Positions 34,903 through 42,983 of a DNA stretch of 64,000 nucleotides are shown piece by piece. The stretch's first letter is position 1. Each line of letters starts with the position of its first letter. The notes under the pieces are model-generated. The model was not told the DNA's origin, ran no database searches, and saw only the letters and a list, made by a program, of their open reading frames with translations. The stretch is from JBBRBB01 sp038206235 (lineage in GTDB: Bacteria > Bacteroidota > Bacteroidia > Chitinophagales > Chitinophagaceae). The stretch is taken from contig JBBRBB010000011.1 of NCBI GenBank assembly GCA_038206235.1, forward strand, positions 58,277 through 122,276. The letters are read 5' to 3'. The position numbers were made by a program, and so were the translations under genes.

Positions 34903-35160
34903 ATGGCTGAAAGAAATTTACGTAAAACAAGAATAGGTGTAGTTAGCGGCACTAAAATGCAAAAGACCATGACGGTTGCCGTTGAAAGAAAAGTAAAACA
35001 TCCTATCTACGGCAAGTTCGTAAAGAAAACTACCAGGTTTCATGCGCATGATGAAAAAAATGAATGTACAGTCGGCGATGTGGTAAGAATAATGGAAACA
35101 CGTCCATTGAGTAAAACAAAGCGGTGGAGACTTGTAGAAATAATTGAAAAAGCGAAGTAA
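34903..35160 (+). CDS. rpsQ: 30S ribosomal protein S17
   Basis: 85 residues: RKTRIGVVSGTKMQKTMTVA, VERKVKHPIYGKFVKKT, GDVVRIMETRPLSKTKRWRL. OB-fold protein binding 16S rRNA h11. Confidence 0.97.
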   Translation: MAERNLRKTRIGVVSGTKMQKTMTVAVERKVKHPIYGKFVKKTTRFHAHDEKNECTVGDVVRIMETRPLSKTKRWRLVEIIEKAK

Positions 35161-35240
35161 TTCAATTGCAGATTGCAATTGGCGATTGCAGATTTGTTGT
35201 CAATCTTCAATATTAAATCTTCAATATTAAATAAGTTAAG
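35161..35240. repeat. Spacer, words GATTGCA and CTTCAATATTAAAT
   Basis: Left half GCAGATTGCAATTGGCGATT; right half two copies of TCTTCAATATTAAAT. The halves are partly complementary (ATTGCAGATT against AATCTTCAAT). Confidence 0.7.
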
Positions 35241-35609
35241 ATGATTCAGCAGGAAAGCAGATTAAACGTTGCAGATAATAGCGGAGCTAAAGAAGTTCTC
35301 TGCATTAGAGTATTAGGAAACAGTGGACAGGATTATGCCAAAATAGGCGATAAAATTGTTGTTACCATAAAAGATGCTATACCTGCAGGAGGTATAAAAA
35401 AAGGTACCGTTTCAAAAGCAGTAATTGTTCGCACAAAAAATAAGCTGCGCAGAAAAGATGGTTCTTACATACGGTTCGATGATAATGCAGTGGTACTCCT
35501 AAGCCCAACAGATGAACCAAGAGGCACACGTATTTTCGGACCCGTTGCAAGAGAATTAAGAGATAAGGGTTATATGAAAATAATTTCGCTGGCGCCGGAA
35601 GTTCTTTAA
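35241..35609 (+). CDS. rplN: 50S ribosomal protein L14
   Basis: 122 residues, exact L14 length: MIQQESRLNVADNSGAKEVL, GDKIVVTIKDAIPAGGIKKG, GTRIFGPVARELRDKGYMKI. Subunit-interface protein. Confidence 0.98.
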   Translation: MIQQESRLNVADNSGAKEVLCIRVLGNSGQDYAKIGDKIVVTIKDAIPAGGIKKGTVSKAVIVRTKNKLRRKDGSYIRFDDNAVVLLSPTDEPRGTRIFGPVARELRDKGYMKIISLAPEVL

Positions 35610-35698
35610 AAGTCAATAAGTCAATAAGTCATTACATGAATAATGACTTCAATGACTCAAATGACTTCAATGACTTAATGATTAAATGACTTTAATTT
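35610..35698. repeat. Spacer inverted repeat, word AGTCAATA / AATGACTTC
   Basis: Three direct copies of AGTCAATA/AGTCATTA followed by about six copies of [C]AATGACTT. The halves are reverse complements, giving an imperfect long hairpin. Confidence 0.85.
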
Positions 35699-36058
35699 AT
35701 GAAAAGATTTAAACCTAAATACAACATAAGGAAAAATGATATGATTGTTGTTATTTCAGGCGATTCAAAGCCACGAAAAGATGATAACGGCAAAACCATT
35801 TACAAGCCGCACAAAGTATTAAAAGTATTGCCCGATGATGGTCGCGTACTTGTGGAAGGTGTGAATATTGTTACTAAGCATACCAAGCCAAGTGCACGCA
35901 ATACCAAAGGCGGCATATTAAAAAAAGAAGCGCCCATTCATATCAGTAAAGTTATGCTGTGGGATGCTAAATCCGGAGCGCCATCGAAAGTGAAGCGTTC
36001 AAGAGAAAACGGAAAATTAGTTCGCATAGCAAAAAAATCAGGGGAGGTAATTAAATAA
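35699..36058 (+). CDS. rplX: 50S ribosomal protein L24
   Basis: 119 residues: KYNIRKNDMIVVISGDSKPR (KOW motif), GKTIYKPHKVLKVLPDDGRV, GGILKKEAPIHISKVML. The stop overlaps the rplE start (TAATG). Confidence 0.96.
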   Translation: MKRFKPKYNIRKNDMIVVISGDSKPRKDDNGKTIYKPHKVLKVLPDDGRVLVEGVNIVTKHTKPSARNTKGGILKKEAPIHISKVMLWDAKSGAPSKVKRSRENGKLVRIAKKSGEVIK

Positions 36059-36633
36059 TGGCTGCAGAAACAAAATATTTTCCGCGATTAGCAGAAAAAT
36101 ATAAAAAGGAAGTTGTGCCAGCACTGATGAAAAAATTCAGCTATAAAAGTGTAATGCAGGCGCCGCGGCTTCAGAAGATTTGTATCAATCGCGGCGTAAA
36201 CGGAGCCGTTGCAGATAAAAAGCTCGTTGATATTTCAGTCGAAGAATTATCAACCATTGCAGGCCAGAAAGCGGTGGCAACAACGAGTAAAAAAGATATT
36301 TCAAATTTTAAGCTGCGTAAAGGAATGCCCATTGGCGCAAGAGTAACTTTACGCGGCGTAAAGATGTACGAGTTTTTAGACAGGTTAGTATCAATTGCAT
36401 TGCCGCGTGTTAGAGACTTCAGAGGCATAAGTGATAAATCATTTGATGGTCGCGGCAATTATACATTAGGAATAACAGAGCAGATAATTTTTCCTGAAAT
36501 TGACATAGATAAAGTAAATAAAATAACAGGAATAGATATAACATTCGTAACATCTGCTGAAAATAATGAAGAGGCGTTTGAATTATTAAAAGAATTGGGA
36601 TTACCTTTTAAAGGCGCAAAAAGGGAAAATTAA
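36058..36633 (+). CDS. rplE: 50S ribosomal protein L5
   Basis: 191 residues. RLAEKYKKEVVPALMKKF, APRLQKICINRGVNGAVADK, ISNFKLRKGMPIGARVTLRG, FDGRGNYTLGITEQIIFPEI are conserved. Contacts 5S rRNA and the P-site tRNA. Translationally coupled to rplX. Confidence 0.98.
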   Translation: MAAETKYFPRLAEKYKKEVVPALMKKFSYKSVMQAPRLQKICINRGVNGAVADKKLVDISVEELSTIAGQKAVATTSKKDISNFKLRKGMPIGARVTLRGVKMYEFLDRLVSIALPRVRDFRGISDKSFDGRGNYTLGITEQIIFPEIDIDKVNKITGIDITFVTSAENNEEAFELLKELGLPFKGAKREN

Positions 36634-36690
36634 ATAAATCGGAAATCAGAAATCAGAAATCGGAAATCCAATTCGGATTTAAAAAACTTT
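36634..36690. repeat. Spacer, 7-nt word GAAATCA/GAAATCG
   Basis: Four to five direct copies of AATCGGAAATCAGAAATCAG type, followed by a short opposing arm AATTCGGATTT. Confidence 0.8.
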
Positions 36691-36960
36691 ATGGCAAAAA
36701 AATCAATCATAGCACGACAGGCAAAACGGGAAGCAATAGTTGCGAGGTATGCAAGTAAACGTGCTGCATTAAAAGCAGCGGGTGATTATGCAGCCATGAA
36801 TCAATTGCCCAGAAATGCTTCGCCTGTGCGTTTAAAAAATCGTTGTAAATTATCAGGCCGCCCAAGAGGTTACATGCGCTTCTTCGGCGTATCAAGAATT
36901 GTATTCAGAGATATGGCGCTCGATGGCAAAATACCGGGAGTAAAAAAAGCATCCTGGTAA
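36691..36960 (+). CDS. rpsN: 30S ribosomal protein S14, zinc-independent type
   Basis: 89 residues: KKSIIARQAKREAIVARYAS, LPRNASPVRLKNRCKLSGRP, GYMRFFGVSRIVFRDMA. The CxxC pairs of the zinc form are absent; the single Cys lies in RCKLSGRPRG. Confidence 0.97.
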   Translation: MAKKSIIARQAKREAIVARYASKRAALKAAGDYAAMNQLPRNASPVRLKNRCKLSGRPRGYMRFFGVSRIVFRDMALDGKIPGVKKASW

Positions 36961-37038
36961 TTTAATATTGAAGATTGAAATATTTAGTCTTCAGTCGAAA
37001 AAATATTAAATATTAAATATTCAATTTGAAATAAACTT
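36961..37038. repeat. Spacer, words AATATTGAAGATTG / AATATTAA
   Basis: TAATATTGAAGATTGAAATA and three overlapping copies of AATATTAA. The two sides can pair imperfectly. Confidence 0.65.
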
Positions 37039-37437
37039 ATGGTAACTGATCCTATTGCAGATTTTCTTACAAGGGTTCGTAATGCACAACTCGCCGGTCA
37101 TAGAATTGTTGAAATACCGGCATCTAATTTAAAAAAACGCATCACTGAAATTTTGTACGAGCAGGGTTATATTCTTAAATACAAATTTGAAGATGATAAT
37201 AAACAAGGCGTGATAAAGATTGCGCTTAAATATGATCCTCAAACAAAACAGCCTGCTATTCGCTCTTTGGAAAGGGTAAGCAGACCAGGCCTTCGGCATT
37301 ATGCCAGCCCATCAGAATTCAAAAGAGTAATTAATGGGTTAGGCATCGCTATCATAAGCACATCAAGAGGCGTAATGACTGATAAGCAGGCAAAAACTCA
37401 AAAAGTAGGCGGCGAAGTTCTTTGTTACGTAAGCTAA
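37039..37437 (+). CDS. rpsH: 30S ribosomal protein S8
   Basis: 132 residues: TDPIADFLTRVRNAQLAGHR, ISTSRGVMTDKQAKTQKVGG and the terminal EVLCYVS are typical. In E. coli S8 represses the spc operon; whether it does so here is not visible. Confidence 0.98.
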   Translation: MVTDPIADFLTRVRNAQLAGHRIVEIPASNLKKRITEILYEQGYILKYKFEDDNKQGVIKIALKYDPQTKQPAIRSLERVSRPGLRHYASPSEFKRVINGLGIAIISTSRGVMTDKQAKTQKVGGEVLCYVS

Positions 37438-37473
37438 TTACAAACTGTAAACTGTAAACTACAAACTAATTAT
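37438..37473. repeat. Spacer, 7-nt word AAACTGT
   Basis: Four direct copies of AAACTGT/AAACTAC fill nearly the whole 36-nt gap rpsH-rplF. Confidence 0.75.
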
Positions 37474-38028
37474 ATGTCTCGAATAGGCAAACAACCCATT
37501 GCAATCACATCAGGCGTTACTGTAAACGTTGATAAAAACAACGTGATTACAGTGAAAGGCCCGAAAGGCGAATTAAAGCAAGCTGTTGACAGGGATATTC
37601 AGGTTGAAGTAAAAGATGGGCAGATAAATATTATTCGCCCCACAGATCAAATCCGTCATCGTGCCATGCATGGATTATATCGTTCTTTAATAAGCAATAT
37701 GGTGAAAGGCATCACGGAAGGTTATAAAAAAAATCTTGAGCTGGTCGGTGTTGGTTTTAAAGCATCTAACCAAGGAAATATTCTTGATCTTGCTCTTGGT
37801 TATTCGCACAATATCATTTTCGAAGTGCCCAAAGAATTAAAAGTGGCAACACTTACAGAGAAAGGTCAGAACCCAAAGATAATTATGGAAGGAAGTGATA
37901 AGCAATTGTTAGGGCAGGTTGCAGCAAAGCTGAGAGGCCTTCGCAAACCTGAACCTTACAAAGGTAAAGGGGTGAAATATGCAGGCGAAGTAGTTCGCAG
38001 AAAAGCAGGAAAAACTGCAGGGAAGTAA
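37474..38028 (+). CDS. rplF: 50S ribosomal protein L6
   Basis: 184 residues: MSRIGKQPIAITSGVTVNVD, VKGPKGELKQAV, ELVGVGFKASNQGNILDLAL, RGLRKPEPYKGKGVKYAGE. Two L6 folds, full length. Confidence 0.98.
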   Translation: MSRIGKQPIAITSGVTVNVDKNNVITVKGPKGELKQAVDRDIQVEVKDGQINIIRPTDQIRHRAMHGLYRSLISNMVKGITEGYKKNLELVGVGFKASNQGNILDLALGYSHNIIFEVPKELKVATLTEKGQNPKIIMEGSDKQLLGQVAAKLRGLRKPEPYKGKGVKYAGEVVRRKAGKTAGK

Positions 38029-38118
38029 TACCCCTAACCCCTAAAGGGGATGGGGAAATTATTCAAAAATTTAAAACATTTTTTTACTCTCCCTTTAGGG
38101 AGTTGGAGGGTATTTATT
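38029..38118. repeat. Spacer with CCCCTAACCCCTAAAGGGG arms
   Basis: Left arm CCCCTAACCCCTAAAGGGGA and right arm CTCCCTTTAGGGAGTTGGAG are complementary around an AT-rich loop of about 45 nt. The same G/C-rich word occurs in the rpsJ-rplC spacer, before 53812 and inside the radical SAM gene start. Confidence 0.8.
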
Positions 38119-38472
38119 ATGAACGCAAAAGCTATAAGAAGAAAAAAAATTCATTACAGAATACGCAAGAATGTAAAAGGCGAAGTTCAAAAGCCGCGGT
38201 TGTCTGTGTTTCGCAGCAACAATGACATCTATGTTCAGTTGATTGATGATAACGAGGGCAAAACTTTGGCATCCGCATCTTCAAGAGATAATGATATTAA
38301 TACACAAAGCGGTAACAAGACAGAAAAATCAAAACTGGTAGGTGCTGCTATTGCACGCAAAGCAAAAGAATTAGACTTAGAAAAAGTCGTATTCGACAGA
38401 AGCGGATACTTGTACCACGGTCGTGTAAAAGCATTGGCTGATGGTGCAAGAGAAGGAGGACTGCAATTTTAG
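38119..38472 (+). CDS. rplR: 50S ribosomal protein L18
   Basis: 117 residues from the ATG at 38119 (MNAKAIRRKKIHYRIRKNV). KPRLSVFRSNNDIYVQLIDD, VGAAIARKAKELDLEKVVFD, YHGRVKALADGAREGGLQF are conserved; binds 5S rRNA. An upstream in-frame start at 38050 reads the inverted repeat and is rejected. Confidence 0.97.
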   Translation: MNAKAIRRKKIHYRIRKNVKGEVQKPRLSVFRSNNDIYVQLIDDNEGKTLASASSRDNDINTQSGNKTEKSKLVGAAIARKAKELDLEKVVFDRSGYLYHGRVKALADGAREGGLQF

Positions 38473-38573
38473 ATTGAATATTGCAGATTGAATATTTTAA
38501 TACATTTTCAATTCAAATATTCTCCGAAGGAGTCCTGCGGACAATATTAAATCTTAAATATTAAATAAACTCG
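38473..38573. repeat. Spacer inverted repeat, word ATTGAATATTGCAG
   Basis: Left arm ATTGAATATTGCAGATTGAA and right arm AATATTAAATCTTAAATATT are imperfect reverse complements. Between them sits GGAGTCCTGCGGAC. Confidence 0.75.
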
Positions 38574-39095
38574 ATGGCTAAAATAATTGTAAATAAAGTA
38601 AAGGCCGGCGGTGATTTTGAACTGAAAGAAAAAGTAGTTTCTATAAACCGTGTAGTAAAAACTACCAAAGGCGGACGTACATTTAGTTTCTCTGCTCTTG
38701 TGGTAGTGGGAAATGAAAATGGTGTTGTAGGTCAGGGATTGGGCAAAGCAAAAGAAGTACAGGAGGCAATTACAAAAGGTATAGAAGATGCGAAGAAAAA
38801 TTTAGTAAAAGTTCCTGTAATGCATGGCACTATTCCCCATGACCAATATGCAAAAGAAGGTGCAGCCAAAATTTTAATTAAGCCTGCTGCACATGGTACA
38901 GGTGTAATAGCCGGTGGCAGTATGCGTGCAGTGTTAGAGAGTGCAGGTGTTACTGATGTATTGGCAAAAAGCCTCGGCTCTGCTAATCCACACAATGTGG
39001 TAAAAGCAACCATGAAAGCATTAATGCTTTTGCGTGAACCCTTAGAAGTTTCTAAAACACGTAATCTTAAATTGGGGAAAATATTTAATGGATAA
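38574..39095 (+). CDS. rpsE: 30S ribosomal protein S5
   Basis: 173 residues: EKVVSINRVVKTTKGGRTFS, FSALVVVGNENGVVGQGLGK, GTIPHDQYAKEGAAKILIKP, GVTDVLAKSLGSANPHNVVK. Full length. Confidence 0.98.
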   Translation: MAKIIVNKVKAGGDFELKEKVVSINRVVKTTKGGRTFSFSALVVVGNENGVVGQGLGKAKEVQEAITKGIEDAKKNLVKVPVMHGTIPHDQYAKEGAAKILIKPAAHGTGVIAGGSMRAVLESAGVTDVLAKSLGSANPHNVVKATMKALMLLREPLEVSKTRNLKLGKIFNG

Positions 39096-39178
39096 CTCGA
39101 TAGTCATTAAGTCAATAGTCAATAAGTCATTAAATGGCTCAATGACTTGAATGACTTAAATGACTTGAATGACTTTTT
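39096..39178. repeat. Spacer inverted repeat, word AGTCAATA / AATGACTTG
   Basis: Three words AGTCATTA/AGTCAATA/AGTCATTA followed by about five words AATGACTT[GA]; same family as 35610-35698 but independently arranged. Confidence 0.85.
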
Positions 39179-39361
39179 ATGAAAATAAAAATAACACAAA
39201 TTAAAAGTGGAATTGACAGACCGCAGCGTCAGAAGCTAACGCTTAGAGCGTTGGGTTTAACCAAATTAAATTCTTCTAAAGAAGTAGAAGCCACTCCCCA
39301 GATTTTAGGAATGGTTACTAAAGTAAATCATTTGGTGAAAGTGGAAGAGGTAAACAATTAG
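39179..39361 (+). CDS. rpmD: 50S ribosomal protein L30
   Basis: 60 residues: KIKITQIKSGIDRPQRQKLT, LRALGLTKLNSSKEV, ILGMVTKVNHLVKVEEV. Normal length and place between rpsE and rplO. Confidence 0.95.
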   Translation: MKIKITQIKSGIDRPQRQKLTLRALGLTKLNSSKEVEATPQILGMVTKVNHLVKVEEVNN

Positions 39362-39448
39362 CTAATTAGCTGATGAGACAATGTACTATTGAGGATGCTG
39401 GTTTTTCATTAGCACATTATCGCATCAGCACATTATCACATTAAAACA
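39362..39448. repeat. Spacer inverted repeat, words CTAATTAGCTGATG / CATTAGCACATTATCG
   Basis: A short left arm and a right arm with three ATTAGCACATTATCG-like words, related to the spacers at 33159 and 34042. Confidence 0.7.
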
Positions 39449-39898
39449 ATGAAACTACATAATCTGCAACCTGCACCAGGTTCTACTCATAAAGAAAAGC
39501 GTCTGGGTCGCGGTGAAGCAAGCGGTAAGGGCGGCACATCTACCAAAGGAAATAAAGGTGGTCAGGCCCGTACAGGGTATAAAAGAAAAATGGCTCACGA
39601 GGGTGGTCAAATGCCCATACAGCGCCGTCTTCCAAAGCGTGGTTTTAAAAATAATAATCGCATTGAATATAAAATTTTCAATCTTGGACAAATTGATGCT
39701 TTAAAAGAAAAATATGGCTTTGAAGAGATTACTCCTGAAAATCTTTATGAAAATGGTTTAATAAATCGCACTGATAAAGTGAAGGTGTTAGGAAATGGCG
39801 AGCTTAAAACAAAGCTCGTATTCAAAGTAAATGCAGTAAGTGAAAAAGCAAAATCTGCAATTGAAGCATCAGGCGGCAGCATTGAAATTTTAAAATAA
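39449..39898 (+). CDS. rplO: 50S ribosomal protein L15
   Basis: 149 residues: MKLHNLQPAPGSTHKEKRLG, GRGEASGKGGTSTKGNKGGQ, EGGQMPIQRRLPKRGFKN. Full length. Confidence 0.98.
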   Translation: MKLHNLQPAPGSTHKEKRLGRGEASGKGGTSTKGNKGGQARTGYKRKMAHEGGQMPIQRRLPKRGFKNNNRIEYKIFNLGQIDALKEKYGFEEITPENLYENGLINRTDKVKVLGNGELKTKLVFKVNAVSEKAKSAIEASGGSIEILK

Positions 39899-39966
39899 AT
39901 TTTAGCGATATTTGCTTGTGATTAACAATTAACGAGAAACCAGAAACGAGAAACAAATTCTTCTAC
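39899..39966. repeat. Spacer with words GAGAAAC / CAGAAAC before secY
   Basis: ACGAGAAACCAGAAACGAG and AAACAAATTC: three to four 7-nt words. Their reverse complement (GTTTCTC/GTTTCTT) fills the spacer after secY. Confidence 0.7.
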
Positions 39967-41313
39967 GTGAAAAAATTAATTCAAACTTTAAAGAATATCT
40001 GGAGCATAGAGGAGCTGCGAAATAAAATTATTATAACGCTCACTTTTATTTTTATATACAGGCTTGGCGCACATGTTGTTTTACCCGGCATTGACCCTAA
40101 CAAACTCGATGCGGTTGCAGCAAATACAAGCAGCAATGGTCTGTTAGGTTTGTTCGATACTTTCGCAGGAGGTGCATTTGCCCGTGCATCTATTTTTGCT
40201 CTCGGTGTAATGCCTTACATCTCCGCTTCCATCTTTATGCAGTTAATGACGATACTCGTGCCTCAAATGCAGAAGGTACAGAAAGAGGGTGATAGCGGGC
40301 GGAAAAAAATAAATCAGTGGACACGCTATCTTACAGTAATTGTTACTGTTTTTCAGGCAAGCGCTTATATTGCCTATTTAAAAAGTCCTGCGTATGCAGA
40401 AGCCCTCATCCCCGCATATAAAAATTATTTTTTCCCATCAACCATCATTATCCTTACTGCAGGAACACTTTTCGTGATGTGGCTTGGCGAAAAAATTCAG
40501 GATAAGGGTTTAGGTAATGGAACATCTATCATAATCATGGTAGGTATTCTTGCCCGCTTGCCACAAGGTATACTACAGGAATTTGTAGCAAAACAGGCAA
40601 AAGGCGGTGGCGGTTTATTAATTTTCTTAATTGAAATCGCTATTCTTATTACCATTATTATGGGAATAATCATTCTTGTACAGGGTGTAAGAAAAATTCC
40701 CGTTAATTACGCCAAGCAAATAGTTGGTAACAGGCAGTTTGGAGGTGCAAGACAATTTCTTCCATTGAAAGTAAACAGCGCAGGTGTAATGCCCATCATT
40801 TTTGCACAGGCAATTATGTTTCTGCCTACGCTGGTTTCGTTTACAAAACTCGATTCTGCACAGGGCATTGTAAAAATATTTTCAAACCACAGCAATCCCT
40901 GGTATATGCTCATTTATGCTGTAATGGTAATAGGATTTACTTTTCTCTACACAGCGCTTATCTTCAATCCCAAACAAATGAGCGAAGATTTAAAACGCAA
41001 CAATGGATTTATTCCGGGAGTAAAACCAGGTCAGCCTACTGCTGATTATATTGGTGCTATCATGGATAAGATAACATTGCCCGGCGCTGTATTTCTTGCA
41101 TTCATTGGTATTTTACCCGGCTTCGCACAGCTATTAGGTGTAACACAAAGTTTCAGCACATTTTTTGGCGGCACATCTTTATTAATTATGATAGGTGTTA
41201 TTCTCGATACGCTTCAGCAAATTGAAACGCATCTTCTCATGCGTGAATACGATGGCTTAATGAAAGGCGGACGCATACAGGGAAGACAAGCCACCGCACA
41301 GCCGAGCTATTAA
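39967..41313 (+). CDS. secY: Protein translocase subunit SecY
   Basis: 448 residues. Starts at GTG (39967). About ten membrane segments; conserved IIITLTFIFIYRLGAHVVLPG, NGLLGLFDTFAGGAFARASI, IFALGVMPYISASIFMQLM and GSDSGR-like GDSGRKKINQWTRY. Forms the SecYEG channel. It ends the operon here, as no infA, rpmJ or rpsM follows. Confidence 0.97.
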   Translation: MKKLIQTLKNIWSIEELRNKIIITLTFIFIYRLGAHVVLPGIDPNKLDAVAANTSSNGLLGLFDTFAGGAFARASIFALGVMPYISASIFMQLMTILVPQMQKVQKEGDSGRKKINQWTRYLTVIVTVFQASAYIAYLKSPAYAEALIPAYKNYFFPSTIIILTAGTLFVMWLGEKIQDKGLGNGTSIIIMVGILARLPQGILQEFVAKQAKGGGGLLIFLIEIAILITIIMGIIILVQGVRKIPVNYAKQIVGNRQFGGARQFLPLKVNSAGVMPIIFAQAIMFLPTLVSFTKLDSAQGIVKIFSNHSNPWYMLIYAVMVIGFTFLYTALIFNPKQMSEDLKRNNGFIPGVKPGQPTADYIGAIMDKITLPGAVFLAFIGILPGFAQLLGVTQSFSTFFGGTSLLIMIGVILDTLQQIETHLLMREYDGLMKGGRIQGRQATAQPSY

Positions 41314-41456
41314 TTCGTTTCTTGTTTCTTGTTTCTCGTTTCTTGTTTCTCGTTTCTCGTTTCTTGCATCTTGTTTCTTGCATCTTGTTTCTTGCATCTT
41401 GTTTCTTGTTTCTCGTTTCTTGCATCTTGTTTCTTGCATCTTGTTTCTTATGTCTT
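41314..41456. repeat. Long tandem array of words GTTTCTT/GTTTCTC/GCATCTT
   Basis: About twenty 7-nt words in 140 nt, mostly GTTTCTT, GTTTCTC and GCATCTT, starting 4 nt after the secY stop. Open frames across it in several frames are artefacts of the period. Confidence 0.9.
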
Positions 41457-41586
41457 GTTCTTGCCTGCCCGATAAAGGCGGAGTTTCTTCTTTTTTCCTC
41501 CCCTTTGCATTGCATCCCGATGACTATTATCTGTATAACTTTTGAGCAACAAGTAACAGTATAGTTTTACTTTTTTAATTTGCATT

Positions 41587-42177
41587 ATGTTTACCCTGCA
41601 GCATATATGCTTGATAATTTTTTGGATGCTGTTCGGTTTATTTCATAGCTTATTTGCTGCAAGCCGGTTTAAAAATAAAATGCAATTGATTTTAAAACAG
41701 CATTACAAATTTTACAGACCACTATATTCTTTGTTTTCAGCAATAACGCTTACACTTGTAGTTTGGTATCATTTTCATATTAGCAGCAGCTTTATTTGGA
41801 AATCATCGCTTGCAGAAATTTATATCGCAGTTGTTTTAGCAATTGCAGGTTTAGTTGTTATGTATATTTCCGGGAGCAAATACTTTCTTCAGATTACAGG
41901 GATTGATGTGTTTATAAAACGCAGTTCTTCAAACACATTGCAGCAAAAGGGTCTGCATAAGTTTGTAAGACATCCGCTTTATTCAGGAACTCTGTTATTT
42001 GTGTGGGCACTATTTTTTTGGCATCCTTTCTTAAACAATCTTATCTCATGTATATGCATTACGCTATATGTGCGCACAGGAATTTATTTTGAGGAGAGAA
42101 AGCTGGTAAATGATTTTGGAGACACTTATAAAAAATACAAAGCAAAGACACCCATGCTTATACCAAATCTTTTATGA
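41587..42177 (+). CDS. ICMT/NnrU-like membrane methyltransferase family protein
   Basis: 196 residues with five likely membrane segments. The C-terminal signature LHKFVRHPLYSGTLLFVWAL then YFEERKLVNDFGDTYKKYKA matches the isoprenylcysteine carboxyl methyltransferase / phospholipid methyltransferase fold (RHP-Y-G and EE motifs bind SAM). The substrate cannot be inferred. Confidence 0.8.
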   Translation: MFTLQHICLIIFWMLFGLFHSLFAASRFKNKMQLILKQHYKFYRPLYSLFSAITLTLVVWYHFHISSSFIWKSSLAEIYIAVVLAIAGLVVMYISGSKYFLQITGIDVFIKRSSSNTLQQKGLHKFVRHPLYSGTLLFVWALFFWHPFLNNLISCICITLYVRTGIYFEERKLVNDFGDTYKKYKAKTPMLIPNLL

Positions 42178-42221
42178 TTAATGCCTAATGAGTTCAATGA
42201 CTCAATGACTTCAATGACTAT
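42178..42221. repeat. Spacer word CAATGACTT
   Basis: AATGAGTTCAATGACTCAAT and GACTTCAATGACT: four words of the AATGACTT family seen at 35610 and 39096. Confidence 0.7.
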
Positions 42222-42983
42222 TTATAATGAATCTTCCTCTTCTTCACTGTTTTGTTCATCGCCCCCTAAGCTGTATAAATTATTTTCTTCATCCTCCTCT
42301 CCTATATCTTCATCTTCATCATCATCTTCGGTGTTTGCTATATCAAGATCTTCTCCTGAAAAATCTTTGCTGAAGCTTTCTTCATTGAGAGGCACATTAT
42401 CAAAATCTGTATTATCGAGGGCGGCTGCTTTTAAATTCAATTCGTCTTTGGCAGGCATTGTATCTGCGGCCTCTTCCAGTAATTCTTTTTCCATTTCTGA
42501 AACATCTGCATCTGAATTTACTGGGTTGTAATTTTCACCTTTGAATTCTTCTTCATCATCAATATCTTCTTCTTCATCTTCATCTTCATCAAAAAATTCA
42601 TCATCATCCATATCATCTTTGTTATCCTGCGCGGCGTTATTATCTATCAAAACATTATCATCCGTATTTTCTAAACGTGTTGCTGCTTTTTTATTCTTTA
42701 GAGTTTTTGCCGGAGTAGTAATATCGTCATTATCATCATCATCCTCATCATCATTAAAAAGTCCTTCACCTTCTTCATCGGCAGAAGAAATAGTGGTATC
42801 AGCGAGTTCTCCAAGCGGCGGCACATGAATATGCTCCTGACCGGGAATATCTTCAACATCAGGAAGGTCAATGATAGCTTCATCTGGCTCAAGAGCTTTT
42901 TTATCTCTTGCAGAATCTGGCAAATCTGTTGTTATGTTGTCTGCAGTTGCATTGTTGCTTCCAGACTTTCTTTTATTCTTCAT
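42222..42983 (-). CDS. Hyperacidic, intrinsically disordered protein
   Basis: 253 residues dominated by Asp and Glu, with runs such as DDEFFDEDEDEEEDIDDEEE. No signal peptide or membrane segment; a basic first ten residues (MKNKRKSGSNN). A more ordered block DLPDVEDIPGQEHIHVPPLG at about residues 40-60 looks conserved and is the likeliest functional part. No domain recognised. The opposite-strand Ser-rich open frames are shadows of GAT/GAA-rich codons. Confidence 0.75.
   Translation of the reverse strand: MKNKRKSGSNNATADNITTDLPDSARDKKALEPDEAIIDLPDVEDIPGQEHIHVPPLGELADTTISSADEEGEGLFNDDEDDDDNDDITTPAKTLKNKKAATRLENTDDNVLIDNNAAQDNKDDMDDDEFFDEDEDEEEDIDDEEEFKGENYNPVNSDADVSEMEKELLEEAADTMPAKDELNLKAAALDNTDFDNVPLNEESFSKDFSGEDLDIANTEDDDEDEDIGEEDEENNLYSLGGDEQNSEEEEDSL

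Noticed and set aside
41237..41564. Open frames on both strands after secY (80-92 residues of repeating LVSRFLF or ETRNKKQD)
   Set aside because: They arise from the 7-nt word array; the repeated residues follow the DNA period and no start or conserved domain supports them.
42181..42828. Ser-rich plus-strand open frames
   Set aside because: Antisense of the Asp/Glu-rich gene; TCATCATCT reads as Ser runs.
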